Shown: piece after piece, positions 1 through 10,325 of the stretch | Layout of the letters: each line of letters begins with the position of its first letter | How positions within the stretch are numbered: the first letter of the stretch is position 1 | Assembly: GCA_039707465.1 (NCBI GenBank) | Contig: CM077644.1 | Span: 200,295,962 to 200,359,961 of the forward strand | Length of the DNA: 64,000 nucleotides | Source: Rhabdophis nuchalis | Lineage: Eukaryota; Chordata; Lepidosauria; Squamata; Natricidae | Direction: 5' to 3' | The notes under the pieces: model-generated | The model's database searches: none | Told to the model about the DNA's origin: nothing | Seen by the model: only the letters and a program-made list of their open reading frames with translations | Translations under genes and position numbers: made by a program

Positions 1-574
1 AGACTAGGACCTATACATTAAATTTATAGGACATTAGAGCAGTAATCACATTTCACCTAGAATAACATTCTAAGGGATGCTGAAGTTGGTTTCCTGCTTA
101 GGCAAAACATTAAATTCTGAAGAATGTGGAAAAATATGATTATCTTTTCATGCAGAGTTAAAACCACAAATACTGTATATATTTTTTCTCTTATATCAGT
201 TTAATAATTCTTGTTTGAAAGATTAATTTATATTTAGATAGATTTGAATGATCTTGGCCTTTGTTGATCTTGAGAGAAGCTAACTGATTAGACACAGTTA
301 ACATTTTAATGGAAGATCACCTAGGAAATCCAATTAGGAACTCCCCCCCCCAAAAAAAGATAGTGGCAAATCAATAAAATAAATTATAAAGTTATATCGA
401 TGAGGTCTAGAATTTCTATGTGTTGAACTTGATTTGAATGAATCCTTTACTCTTTTCTCCCAAAATTTCCTAAGGAACAGACTTAATGATAAAATCTCTC
501 TTGAGTATATTTGCAAATGCCTTAAAAGCAGAAAAGATTGCTTTTCTTCAATAAAAACTATGTCTGTCTGTCTA

Positions 575-823
575 TCTGTTTATCGCACTTAGAAATGGCA
601 CTTAGACTTATATACCACTTCACAGTCTTTTGCAGGCTCTCTAATTGGTTTACAGAGTCAGCGTATTGCCCCCAACAATCTGGGTACTCATTTTACCTAC
701 CTCAGATGGATGGAAGGCTGAGACAACCTTCAACTGGTGGGACTTAAACTGCCAAACTGTTGGTAATCAGCAGTCAGCAGAAGTAGCCTGCAGTATTGCG
801 CTCTAACCATTGCACCACCATGG
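575..823 (-). mobile_element. tRNA-derived SINE inserted in a GATA-type array, antisense
   Basis: On the minus strand the head GGTGGTGCAATGGTTAGAGC and ACTGCAGGCTAC body run to a tail TATATAAGTCTAAGTGCCAT. The plus copy at 61000-61215 has the same layout. TATC/TGTC repeats occur on both sides, suggesting insertion into a tetranucleotide array. Confidence 0.7.
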
Positions 824-946
<123 letters not shown>

Positions 947-1029
947 TGCCCAAAGTCATTTGATAGTGAGTTGAGTTAGGGTTCATGCTTCTATAAGCAG
1001 CACTCAACATTGATATATCCAGTTTGTCT

Positions 1030-1245
1030 TAGTGGCGGATTTACCAGGATAGAAACCAGAAGATTGTGATTTCCAGGCCTACCTTAGGCATGAAAAACCA
1101 TCTGAAAAACCACCCCCTTTCAGCCCAAATTCACCTCACAGAGGTGGTGTTGTAGGGAAAATATGAGGAAGAGTGAGTGTAAGGTATGTTTTCCTCCTTG
1201 ACTTATTGATAACAAATAAACTTTATGCCACTTTGAGGCATGAAA
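1030..1245 (+). mobile_element. tRNA-derived SINE, second family, 5' truncated
   Basis: CCTACCTTAGGCATGAAA, CAGCCCAAATTCACCTCACA and GTAAGGTATGTTTTCC match the body of a squamate SINE with a TTAGGCATGAAAGCC...CAGCCCAACTCACCTCAC pattern. Related copies are at 13205, 5955 (reverse) and 42525 (reverse). Confidence 0.6.
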
Positions 1246-3254
1246 GATGAAAAAATATCAAAAATAAAATAAATAAATAAAAGCAAACCTCCTAAGCTTG
1301 AAAGAAAGCACTCTTTGTGAGAAAAAAGCTTATCTTAGAACTGATATTACTAATATCAATAAATATTTTCCCACATCAATGTTTTCTCTAATGTAGAACA
1401 GACAGATAAAAGCCTCAAAGTGCCCGTGGCCCTCAATCAAATTTATTGTTTGTTTACTACTTTATCACAACCTTTTTCAATTCTTCAGTTTTTGATGTCA
1501 ATCTCATTCAAAGACCCTTATAATTACAATTTTCATTATAAACTCCATTGATGATGTTGTGGTTCTTGATACAGGTGAATCATTGCATTTCAATTATACA
1601 TGTTGGATTACAATCTGCCAAATTCCCAGCTTGACAGTGAATATTCTAAGAATTATGGAAGTCAGTCTTCCACATTTCTACTTTCTATTCTACTTTCTAT
1701 TTGGCTGAATGTACTTTGATGTAATAATTTCAATTGTCAAGTTTCATTCATTCAGTTCAGTTCATTTATATGATACTCAATTTTCAATGTGCACCGTGAT
1801 TGTAATAATAAAAAAAGAAATAACAGTTGAACAGTTGCATCTCAATTACACATGTTTATTGAGCACCTTGGGAATCATAACTCGCCACTTCCTCTGTAGT
1901 CAGATCAGTTATTAATGGATAGTACTGCAAGAGGAATTGTATCTGCATGTTGAGCAAGAGATCTGCCTCTCCCCACAAAAATAAAACTCCAGAAGTCCCT
2001 AATCCCTTTCCCCATTTTGGTGATTTCATCTAGCAAATGTAGTTAAGTCATAAATAAAATTATTTTTTTCTTTCAGTAAGGCAGTTACTTCTCCCTCCTT
2101 TTTTCATAGCTGATAATAAGCCAAAGAAGAAAGAATTAACATTTTGGCAGGCAATTTCTTTTGGCTGAAAGAGATACAGTGGCAGTTCTGTAGCTATTTT
2201 CCCCCTCTGTTGTAATGACAACTGTGCATAACAAAACTTTGCCTTCATGTGTATTTTGCATAGAGAACAAGCACGGGTAGCGTTTGGTAGATGTTGATTA
2301 AAATTTGTTTAAGAGAATGTGAAAAGAACAAAGGGAATAATTGATTTCTTAACTACAACTGCAGTTCTTCAAATATGAACTCATGCTCTGGGAATTAGGT
2401 GTTTGCTTAGAACTTTCTAAGCTTATAGAAATGTTTGGCAGGAATAAAGAATGTCCTCTATATGTACCAAAGAGCTACGTATGGGCCCTCCTGAGCCCCT
2501 TAGTTTCTAAATCTGACATGGAAGGAGAAAAAAAAACAGAATCATTTGAGGCCAAGTAAGATGTATATGTGTGTGAATTCATAAATAACCACTTAAGGAA
2601 GTATGGGCATATATTTGTAACCAGTTCTTTTTCATCACAGTCTCTGTGATCCACATGGATGATTAGCACTCTTCTTACCTAAAGTAAACCTGACTCTCAT
2701 AAGATAACCTAGAAGAGGACAGTCCTTCCAAGACTGCTTCCTGTAGAAATGAAGGTCTAGATTATGATAAAGATAGAAGACTGAAGCCGTGCAGCTTTCT
2801 CTACTGTAGATGTTCAAGTAAAAAGTGGTGCAATGTCAATACTTTCGTTGCATTTGTGAGAAGACCATAAATTAGAAAAGGAAATAGCTGCTTGGACAGT
2901 TTCTAACATAGCTTGATTGCTCATAGGATGACCCCAAACATTAGATGGACCTTGAAAATCCAAGAATAAGCACTGATCCTGTTGAAATGAAACCATATAG
3001 TAAAGGTAGGAGGCAAGAATATGATGGTCATTCAAACATGGGAGATATAGACTGATTCAAGTGAAAAACATGAACAGAGTTTGGATGAAGGACTATCAAA
3101 TTTCTATGAAAAAAGGGAGGTACAATGTCTTTATAGATGAGTACAGAGTTCAGAAATATCCTTGAAGAAAGATTTCAATGACATGTAAACATTAGCTTAT
3201 CCTGCATAGAGAGGAGGAGGTGAGCAAAAACTCACTTTAATTCTGTATTGATTC
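1246..3254. other. AT-rich stretch, no gene recognised
   Basis: Short frames only (up to 73 aa) with no recognisable motif. No tRNA, LINE core or terminal repeat was found. Confidence 0.6.
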
Positions 3255-3885
3255 TTCTTGATACCAAGGCTCCAGTTGGTACAGAATGCGGCTGCGCGGG
3301 GGATCTTGGGAGTTTCAAAATACTCCCATGTGACACCTCTCCTGCGCGAGCTGCACTGGCTGCTGGTAGCCTTCTGGGTGCGTTTTAAGGTTTTAGTGAC
3401 CATCTTTAAAGCGCTCCATGGCAGTGGGCCTGGTTACCTGCAGGACCGCCTACTCCCACATACCTCCACTCAACCTGTCCGCTCCCACAGGGAGGGCCTC
3501 CTTAGGGTGCCGTCCACTGGACAATGCTGGCTGGCGATGCCCAGGGGAAGAGCCTTCTCTGTGGCAGGCCCCGCCCTCTGGAATGACCTCCCCCCAGACC
3601 TCCGTACTATCACCGACCTTCGCCTCTTCTGCCGGACTCTAAAAACATACTTTTTCCATATGGCCGGCCTGGCATAGCTGCTACAATCATGTTATTTTAG
3701 AGTTGGATTTTAAATTAATTGCCTCCTTTTTTAGCACGGGTTAAATTATTTAATTGTAGTTTTAATTTTTGCAGTATTTGTATTGTTTGTATTTGTGGAT
3801 TTTAAGTCCCTGTGCGCCGCCCTGAGTCCCTTTTGGGAGATAGGGCGGGATAGAAATCTAATAAAAGTAAAAGTAAAAGTAAGAT
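3255..3885 (+). mobile_element. L2 LINE 3' fragment
   Basis: The 139-aa open stretch at 3258-3677 aligns by eye with the C-terminal part of the long L2 copy: QLVQNAAARGILG, THVTPLLRE-like, FKALHGSGPGYL, REGLLRVPST and VAGPALWNDLPPDLRT. It ends with the L2 3' UTR (TGTGCGCCGCCCTGAGTCCC) and a (TAAAAG)n tail. The fragment is still open through this region, so it is moderately young, but it is a 5'-truncated dead copy. Confidence 0.85.
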
Positions 3886-4321
3886 ACAATACGGCAAGGG
3901 AATATCTCTGTCAAACCTCTACAAAATTCTGTTATTAGAACCTAACAAGTATTGCCTGTGGTACTGAAGAACTTGGTTAAGGAGACATCTTCCTGAAGAA
4001 ATATACTATGTGATTGTTAAGAGTTGACATCTTATGGACACATAGTCAGGTCTTATGGTATCTGTTTCAAGCCACATACTGTACTTCAACTGAGGGAATG
4101 TCATGGCTGAACAGAATTAGGAAAGTAGTCACAAGTTGAAAGTGTTCTCATAGAATAAGGCATCAGCTTGAATTTCTGGAAGTGAAGAAGAAGCTGTAAC
4201 ATAGAGATGTGTTACATTTTTATGAAATGCTTGGTCAACAGGATGGAAAAAGGAGAAGTTTCCCAAAAATGAAAGAAGATTCCAGGAAGATATACTTTTA
4301 GTGGAAAAAAAAGAAGAACTG

Positions 4322-4735
4322 AGTGTTAATAATAATAATAATAAGTTGAATTTATTGACTGCACCCTCTCCCCACAGGGACTCGGGGCGGTGCACAGGGA
4401 AATTAAAAACGAAAAATATACAAAATACATACAAATTAAAACGAATTAAACTCAATCAATCCTGTGCTAAAATCCCATTAACTAAAAATACCCAATAAAT
4501 ATAGTATACATTTAAAAAACCCATAGACAGAGAGACTACCCTAGGCCGGCCAGGCGGAAAAGATGAGTCTTCAATTTCAGGCGGAAGGAGCGGAGGTCCG
4601 TGGTCGTTCTAATATCGGGGGGAAGGTCGTTCCAGAGGGCCGGGCCCGCCACAGAGAGAGCCCTTCCCCTGGGCATCGCCCGCTGACAGAGTCTAGTGGA
4701 CGGCACCCGGAGCAGTCCCTCTCTTCTTCTGTTAC
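4322..4735 (-). mobile_element. L2 LINE 3' fragment, antisense
   Basis: On the minus strand the order is L2 C-terminal codons (REGLL-type region, VAGPALWNDLPP-like in the 4577-4786 area), the 3' UTR with CTGCACCGCCCCGAGTCCC, and an (ATT)n tail seen as AAT repeats at 4329-4343 on the plus strand. It is 5' truncated and inactive. Confidence 0.82.
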
Positions 4736-4840
4736 TCTTCTACATAAAGAAAAACGGCCAAATGGGTGGAAACAGTATAAAATCATGAAATCATGATTGT
4801 TGAGACCAACATATTATGACAAAAATTTAAAGATCTATAG

Positions 4841-5183
4841 CAGGGGTGAAATGCTACCTGTTCAGACGATTTCACCCAAACTGGTAGTAAAAATGCTATT
4901 GGTTTGCCTGAACTGGTAGTAAAAAAAATGAAACCTTTTTGGGTGAAGCAGTTTTTCTGACTATCAGCTGTAACATGCAATTTATATTAATTTATAATTA
5001 TATCATATTATATTATATTTTCATAATATAAATCGCATGGCACAGCAGATTGCCACCCCTTTGCTGTTCTCTTACATTTGCAGGCATCCATTTTTGACAT
5101 TCTGCACAAGGTACAGAGATGGTGTGCATGCACGCTCACATTGCTACCGTATCAGTAGCAAAGGTAAGTTGATTTCACCTCTG
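4841..5183. mobile_element. hAT-type MITE with perfect 8-bp target duplication
   Basis: The termini are CAGGGGTGAAATGCT and, reversed, CAGAGGTGAAATC. ATCTATAG is duplicated at 4833-4840 and 5184-5191. It is 343 bp, non-coding and AT-rich inside. An 8-bp duplication and CA-G ends are hAT hallmarks. Confidence 0.87.
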
Positions 5184-5954
5184 ATCTATAGGTCAGGATG
5201 TGAGAGAACAAGCTGAAGCTGAGCACAAGCAAGATGGAGTTGCTGTTTGTTCATTAGCCTTCTCTTTTGACCTCATTGTTACCTTTACATGGGCAAATGC
5301 TACCAGTGAAGAAGCAGGGAGTTCTTCTCATGGCTCCTTCATGAACAGCTGATGGAAGCTGTGGCTAGAGACATCTCTGCCCAGTTTTGACTGAGCACTA
5401 ATTGTGCCCTTATCTTTTCATAACTATGTGGAATCTATCATGCCAACATTGTCACCCATTTAACAATTGCAATATGCATTATATTGGGCTGCTTTTAAAG
5501 CCCACTCAGAAACTGCAATTGGACTAGTGGTCCAAAGTGTAAACTGGCAGCCATGCATAGAAGCATTTAATACCAATGCACTGGTTACTGATTGGTTTCT
5601 CATTCAATTTAAAGTGTTGGTTTTAGCTACAAAATCCTTTTTGGATCACAACCTGGGTGTTTTAAGAACCACTTACTGCAAACTGAATTGATCTAACCTA
5701 CTAGATCATTCAGGAAGAAACTCCTCATAATCTTATACTTCTGGGAGGTGAGGTGAACTGAAGCCAGGAGACACTGCTTCATTGGCAGAATCAGTCCTTT
5801 GAATAATCTCCCAGTGGAAATTTGACTGGCTCCCTCCTGAAAGCTTTCAGAACAATGTTAAAACCTGATTTATTATAGCACTGATGTGTGATATCTATCT
5901 ATCTACCTATTTATCATTGATATTTATATTTTATATTTTAATTAATATACATAT

Positions 5955-6250
5955 AGTCATAGATATAAATGTTCAAGTTAGTGTTGACTTCTGCAATTTT
6001 CTGAACTACTTTTCTTGGCAAGATTTTCAGAAGTGATTTGCCCTTCCTTGTTTCCTAGGGCTGAGAGGGAGGGAGGGACGGAGGGAGGGAGGGAGAGAGA
6101 GGGAGGGAAGGAGGGAGAGAGAGAGAGAGAGAGAGAGAGACTGACTAGCCAAATATCACCTAGATGGTTTCATGCCTAGGGCAGAACCTGAACTCATAGT
6201 CTCTTGGTTTCAAGCTGGTGTCTTAACCACTGCATCAAACTGGCTCTTCT
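5955..6250 (-). mobile_element. SINE-like repeat of the second family, antisense, with internal GAGG expansion
   Basis: The plus strand ends ACTCATAGTCTCTTGGTTTC, AAGCTGGTGTCTTAACCACT and GCATCAAACTGGCTC, the reverse of a tRNA-like head. The left part AGTGTTGACTTCTGCAATTT recurs at 42525. A purine microsatellite (6063-6140) sits in the middle. Confidence 0.6.
6063..6140. repeat. (GGGA)n/(GA)n purine microsatellite
   Basis: GAGG units grade into pure GA, inside the antisense SINE-like repeat. Confidence 0.9.
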
Positions 6251-6534
6251 ATAGTGTATGGTTTTTTCCTGATTTATCTATTCAAATTGTAATTGTAGAT
6301 TGTGCACATTTTATCATTTCTCTTATGTGAGGGCTGCCAGACTATGCCAGAATATCAATGTATCTATCAGCCATCCAGCCATTCATCTTAAATTGTTCAA
6401 TTAGTTTAAGTTGAAGCTTCTGAACTTCGGGCATCTGCAGTTATAAAATCTAATTTGGGATTTTTAATAATTTAGCAACTTTCTACAAGAGGATGGTGAT
6501 AGAACATTTGCTCACTCTACAACATAATCTACAA

Positions 6535-6606
6535 AATTAATACAAATTAACCAATTTCATTGTAATTTTTACAATGACAATAAAGATTATTATTATTATT
6601 ATTATT
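6535..6606 (+). mobile_element. LINE 3' tail with (ATT)n
   Basis: CCAATTTCATTGTAATTTTT then ACAATGACAATAAAG and an (ATT)n tail. It is the sense version of the tail at 22495 and 26228. Confidence 0.5.
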
Positions 6607-7009
6607 GTGGCTGCCTAGAGGAGATTATCCTTTCTGTTTAACAGGCTTTTGAGGCAACATTTACATTTTGTTTTAGTTGGAGAGAAAAATTTTTGAGCCA
6701 CAAAATTGTGTAGTGCTATCCATGGTCCTGATTTTAGCTGCTCTTCTCATAAGATAGCTTTTATTTTAATGTTGTTTATTTTACTTTCGGAACTGGATTC
6801 TATTTGGACAAAATCACCAGTTTGCATATTTTACCTGTACTGGATATTCATTAAAATTTGTTTTGTAATGTATCATTGATTTTTCTCTTGAACCTTGAGT
6901 AACTTTAGAATATAATATACATTGGTCAGGTGGGTTTCCCCCATTAATTACTGGGATAGTGCCAATGGAAGAAAATATATGTAGCTCAGGTTTGAACTAT
7001 GGAGTCCTT

Positions 7010-7250
7010 AGTGCTCTCTGAGCTTGGCTCTTTTCATGCAGATGTTTCACTACCCAGATAGGTACCATCTTCTTAAATGACAGGTGTTTGCTCTTTGTTT
7101 ATATACAATAGTTTGCCTTGTCACTGTTTGGTGGAGCTGTTGTTTTCTGCTTCCTAGTTCCTTAATTAGGTTGTTGTTCACTGTTTGATTGTTATCCACT
7201 GTTGCTCCTGCTTATCTGGGTATTGATTGTTTTCAAGGAGATGATCTGAT
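7010..7250 (-). repeat. Unclassified antisense dispersed-repeat fragment
   Basis: GTGCTCTCTGAGCTTGGCTC, GATGTTTCACTACCCAGATA and CACTGTTTGGTGGAGC look like a widespread squamate repeat 3' region in reverse. I cannot assign it to a clade. Confidence 0.4.
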
Positions 7251-8277
7251 CTTTTTGTTTCCTTTTTAGCTTTTTATTGTTTCTTTTGTAAATATGGTTT
7301 TTCTCTATGTGTTTATTGATGTCTGATATTTTTTGAGACTATGCTTCTGGAGTATCTATATTGAATAGGTTACATACGGTCATAACTGAAATAATAAATT
7401 TAAAAAAAATCAATTATAAAATTTCAAAAACAATTTAGCAAGAGAAATCCAAACTTCAGATAGGACTGCGTACAGTATTATATTACATAAATAATTCCAA
7501 AATAGAATACCATCTTTCTCTTACGAATTGTTTTTGAATTATGTCCTCATCTTACTTTAATTTCTTATTATTTTTGAACAACATGGAAGGAATTTAAGAA
7601 CATTTTCTCTATACATATAAAGGCAAGTTTTCCATATTAGTTAAACCCAAGCAAAAATTATGTGTGATCATATTATAAAGGCTATAGTACAAACTTTATT
7701 TACTTTTCTTTTGCTCAAACTTTCTAAATAGATAATAAGCTGAAATCTGCACTTTCCAAAATGTTGCAATGTAGCTGGCCACTATTTTTTTATTTTTTTT
7801 ATTTTGCAGGGTAGTATGGCATCTGTTCAAAAGGAATTTATCAGGGAAAGTGCTCATAGAGCTGCATAGATTAAGGGAAAGTGCTGAGAAAAACACATTA
7901 TATGCAAAAAATATCATTTGCAAAATGCATATATTAGAGAACAAAACACATATCTGAAAAAAGCATACTAAAATGGTTATATTACAAAAACTATGCATAA
8001 AATGCACATACATTTTGGACTAATAATAGTAAAAATTGCAAACTGATTACAAAAAGTGTCAGAATGAATTTAATTTTGTAAAAATAAGAACTCTGATACA
8101 CTGAAATTAAATAGAGTCATTCTTTTGTTTAGCATTAGTAGTAATCTGGGATTTTGTTCTTTCTATTAACTTTAGTTGGTAAGTAAGCACAGATCTTCAT
8201 TCAACAATTGCTATTATTAACATTAGAAAAACTAAGAAAACCAATTTCACACATTTGACTTGCATAATGGTCTACGG

Positions 8278-8391
8278 CAGTGTTTCTCAACCTTGGCGAC
8301 TTTAAGTCCTGTGGACTTCAACTCCCAGAATCCCCAAATTCTGGGAGTTGAAGTCCACAGGACTTAAAGTCGCCAAGGTTGAAAAACATTG
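8278..8391. mobile_element. Snapback hAT-like MITE, perfect 44-bp stem
   Basis: The termini are CAGTGTTTCTCAACC and, reversed, CAATGTTTTTCAACC. Arms 8288-8331 and 8338-8381 are exact reverse complements over 44 bp with a CCCCAA loop. The flanks GTCTACGG and GTCTAAGA agree at six of eight positions, an eroded target duplication. The perfect stem with eroded flanks is notable. A diverged relative is at 32622-32715. Confidence 0.85.
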
Positions 8392-9486
8392 GTCTAAGAG
8401 GGGAAAAACGAACATGAAAAGTAAGTAATTGATTGCAATTTTGCCTAATCAGAAGTTCAGTTTACATGAACGGGAATGTTATGAAGGACCACACAACATA
8501 TTGACATACAAAAATCACAGCAGAACACCTGATGATATTTGCTTGAATTTTCCACTTGTAAGCAAAGAGTTGGCTTTACTAAACAGCTATTTTATACTCT
8601 AAAATAGAAAAATAACTTTCCTTATTTCAGTTAAAAGCTTTTATCTCATCTTAACATTTCTAGAGGTATTTTAAGCATTGGAAATAAAACCTTTTGCAAT
8701 TTGTTATCTTCAAAGTAAATGCAATCGAGTCTCCTGCCAGTGGAACTTGATTCAGTGATTTGGTAGTGCCTTCATTCTGTTTCCTTGATAACAGTGTGGA
8801 TGTGTTTGGTTTTCTGGATGTTGTTTCAACTTGCCATAGCTTTGAAGTTCCTAGTTATTTCCATTTCACTACTAAGAAGAGAAGCACTATTAAGCTTCTA
8901 ATCCCAGAAAAACCATCAGCCAGGTGCTGGTATCTTTTTCCTCCTCTATTTCAGAAGCCTTGTGCGGACATTTTCCTCCATCTTCCCTCAACACATTCTT
9001 ATTCAGCTTGATGGAAATGAAATCATTTTTTTTTTACATTTGGTGAATTTCTGATGGGCAGGATATAGGATTTATATTCTTCTCTTAGTCACAAGGTAGC
9101 TAAGAGTGCAGAGGACTGTTGTGTCTACTGTTAGAAAAACCACTTTGCCATCTCAAAATTAAATTAACCCTTCCTTCCCCTAAAAAATGTTATCATAAGG
9201 GAGTTGTTCTTATGAGGTTTTACCATATCAGGAAATAGAAACAGCGATGGCTAGAAAAAGAAAAACAAGAGCAGCTGTGCCATCGTATGATAATGCATTA
9301 CAAAGGCACACCTAAAATAAATTATAGGCAACTCTAAAACACTATGAAAATAATAAAAATGATAACATTATTTCAGAAGAAATATATTTGGAAACTAGAA
9401 AACAGTTTAGGGCATCACATTGACATTAAGCTCCTTCCAGGGAATAATCTGAACCTTTTGCTTTATTCCTTTCTATATGGAACTTG

Positions 9487-9836
9487 AGGGATGTAGTGGC
9501 TCAGTGCCTAAGACGCTGAGCTTGTCGATCAGAAACGTCGGCAGTTCTGCAGTTCAAATCCCTAGCGCCATGTAACTTGTTCCATTGAGCTCCTGTTACT
9601 TCTGCCAACCTAGCAGTTCAAAAGCATGCAAAAATGCAAGCAGAAAAATAGGAACCACCTTTGATGGGAAGATAAAAGTGTTCCTTGCACCTTCAGCATT
9701 TAGTCATGCTGACAACATGACCACAGAGACCTCTTTGGATAGCGCTGGCTCTTTGGCTTTGAAACGGAGATGAGCACCACCCCTAGAGTCAGGAGCAAAC
9801 TAGCACATATGTGCGAGGGGAACCTTTACCTTTATA
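9487..9836 (+). mobile_element. Sauria-type tRNA-derived SINE
   Basis: It begins with a tRNA-like head (GTGGCTCAGTGCCTAAGACG, A-box; GCAGTTCAAATCC, B-box), then the CTGCCAACCTAGCAGTTC body, and ends GCACATATGTGCGAGGGGAA plus CCTTTACCTTTA, the Bov-B-like 3' end of Sauria SINEs. It is nearly full length. Confidence 0.87.
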
Positions 9837-10049
9837 TGGAACTTTGGCATTAGGGAAAACTTGTATTACGTTATTTCTTTTATGTTATCTCTTCCTTATG
9901 ATTAAACAGATTGATGTGTTAAGGATGTCAATCTCCTGAAAATCCTGGCAAGCTAGAAAGTAATCCTGTTGCTTCTAGAAGTATGAGATCACATGTGATT
10001 GTACACTTTGCTATGTTTAATGTACTAAAACCCTGTCTTTGTAAGGAGA

Positions 10050-10325
10050 GGCCTTCATTTCTTCAAAAGATAACTTTTGAACGTCTTAAGACGTACTTAT
10101 TCCAACAAGCCGGCCTAGGATAGCCCCCCGCGTCTGACTTTTAAATATAAATTATAATTTGGTTACGGTTTTAATAACGGGTTTTAGCACGGGTGAATTA
10201 ATTTAATATATTTTTAATTGATGTATATTGTATTTATGGTTTTATATAATGCCTGTGCACCGCCCTGGGTCCTAACAAGGAGAAGGGCGGGGTATAAATT
10301 TAATAAAATAAAAAATAATTAAAAA
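10050..10325 (+). mobile_element. L2 LINE 3' end
   Basis: It contains the last coding residues (LKTYLFQQAGLA-like), the CCTGTGCACCGCCCTGGGTCC core of the L2 3' UTR, then ATTTAATAAAATAAAA. It is a short 5'-truncated copy. Confidence 0.8.

Noticed and set aside
9487..9600. tRNA gene
   Set aside because: The A and B boxes belong to the heads of SINEs; the rest of the SINE body and tail follows, and no intact cloverleaf with an acceptor stem is evident.
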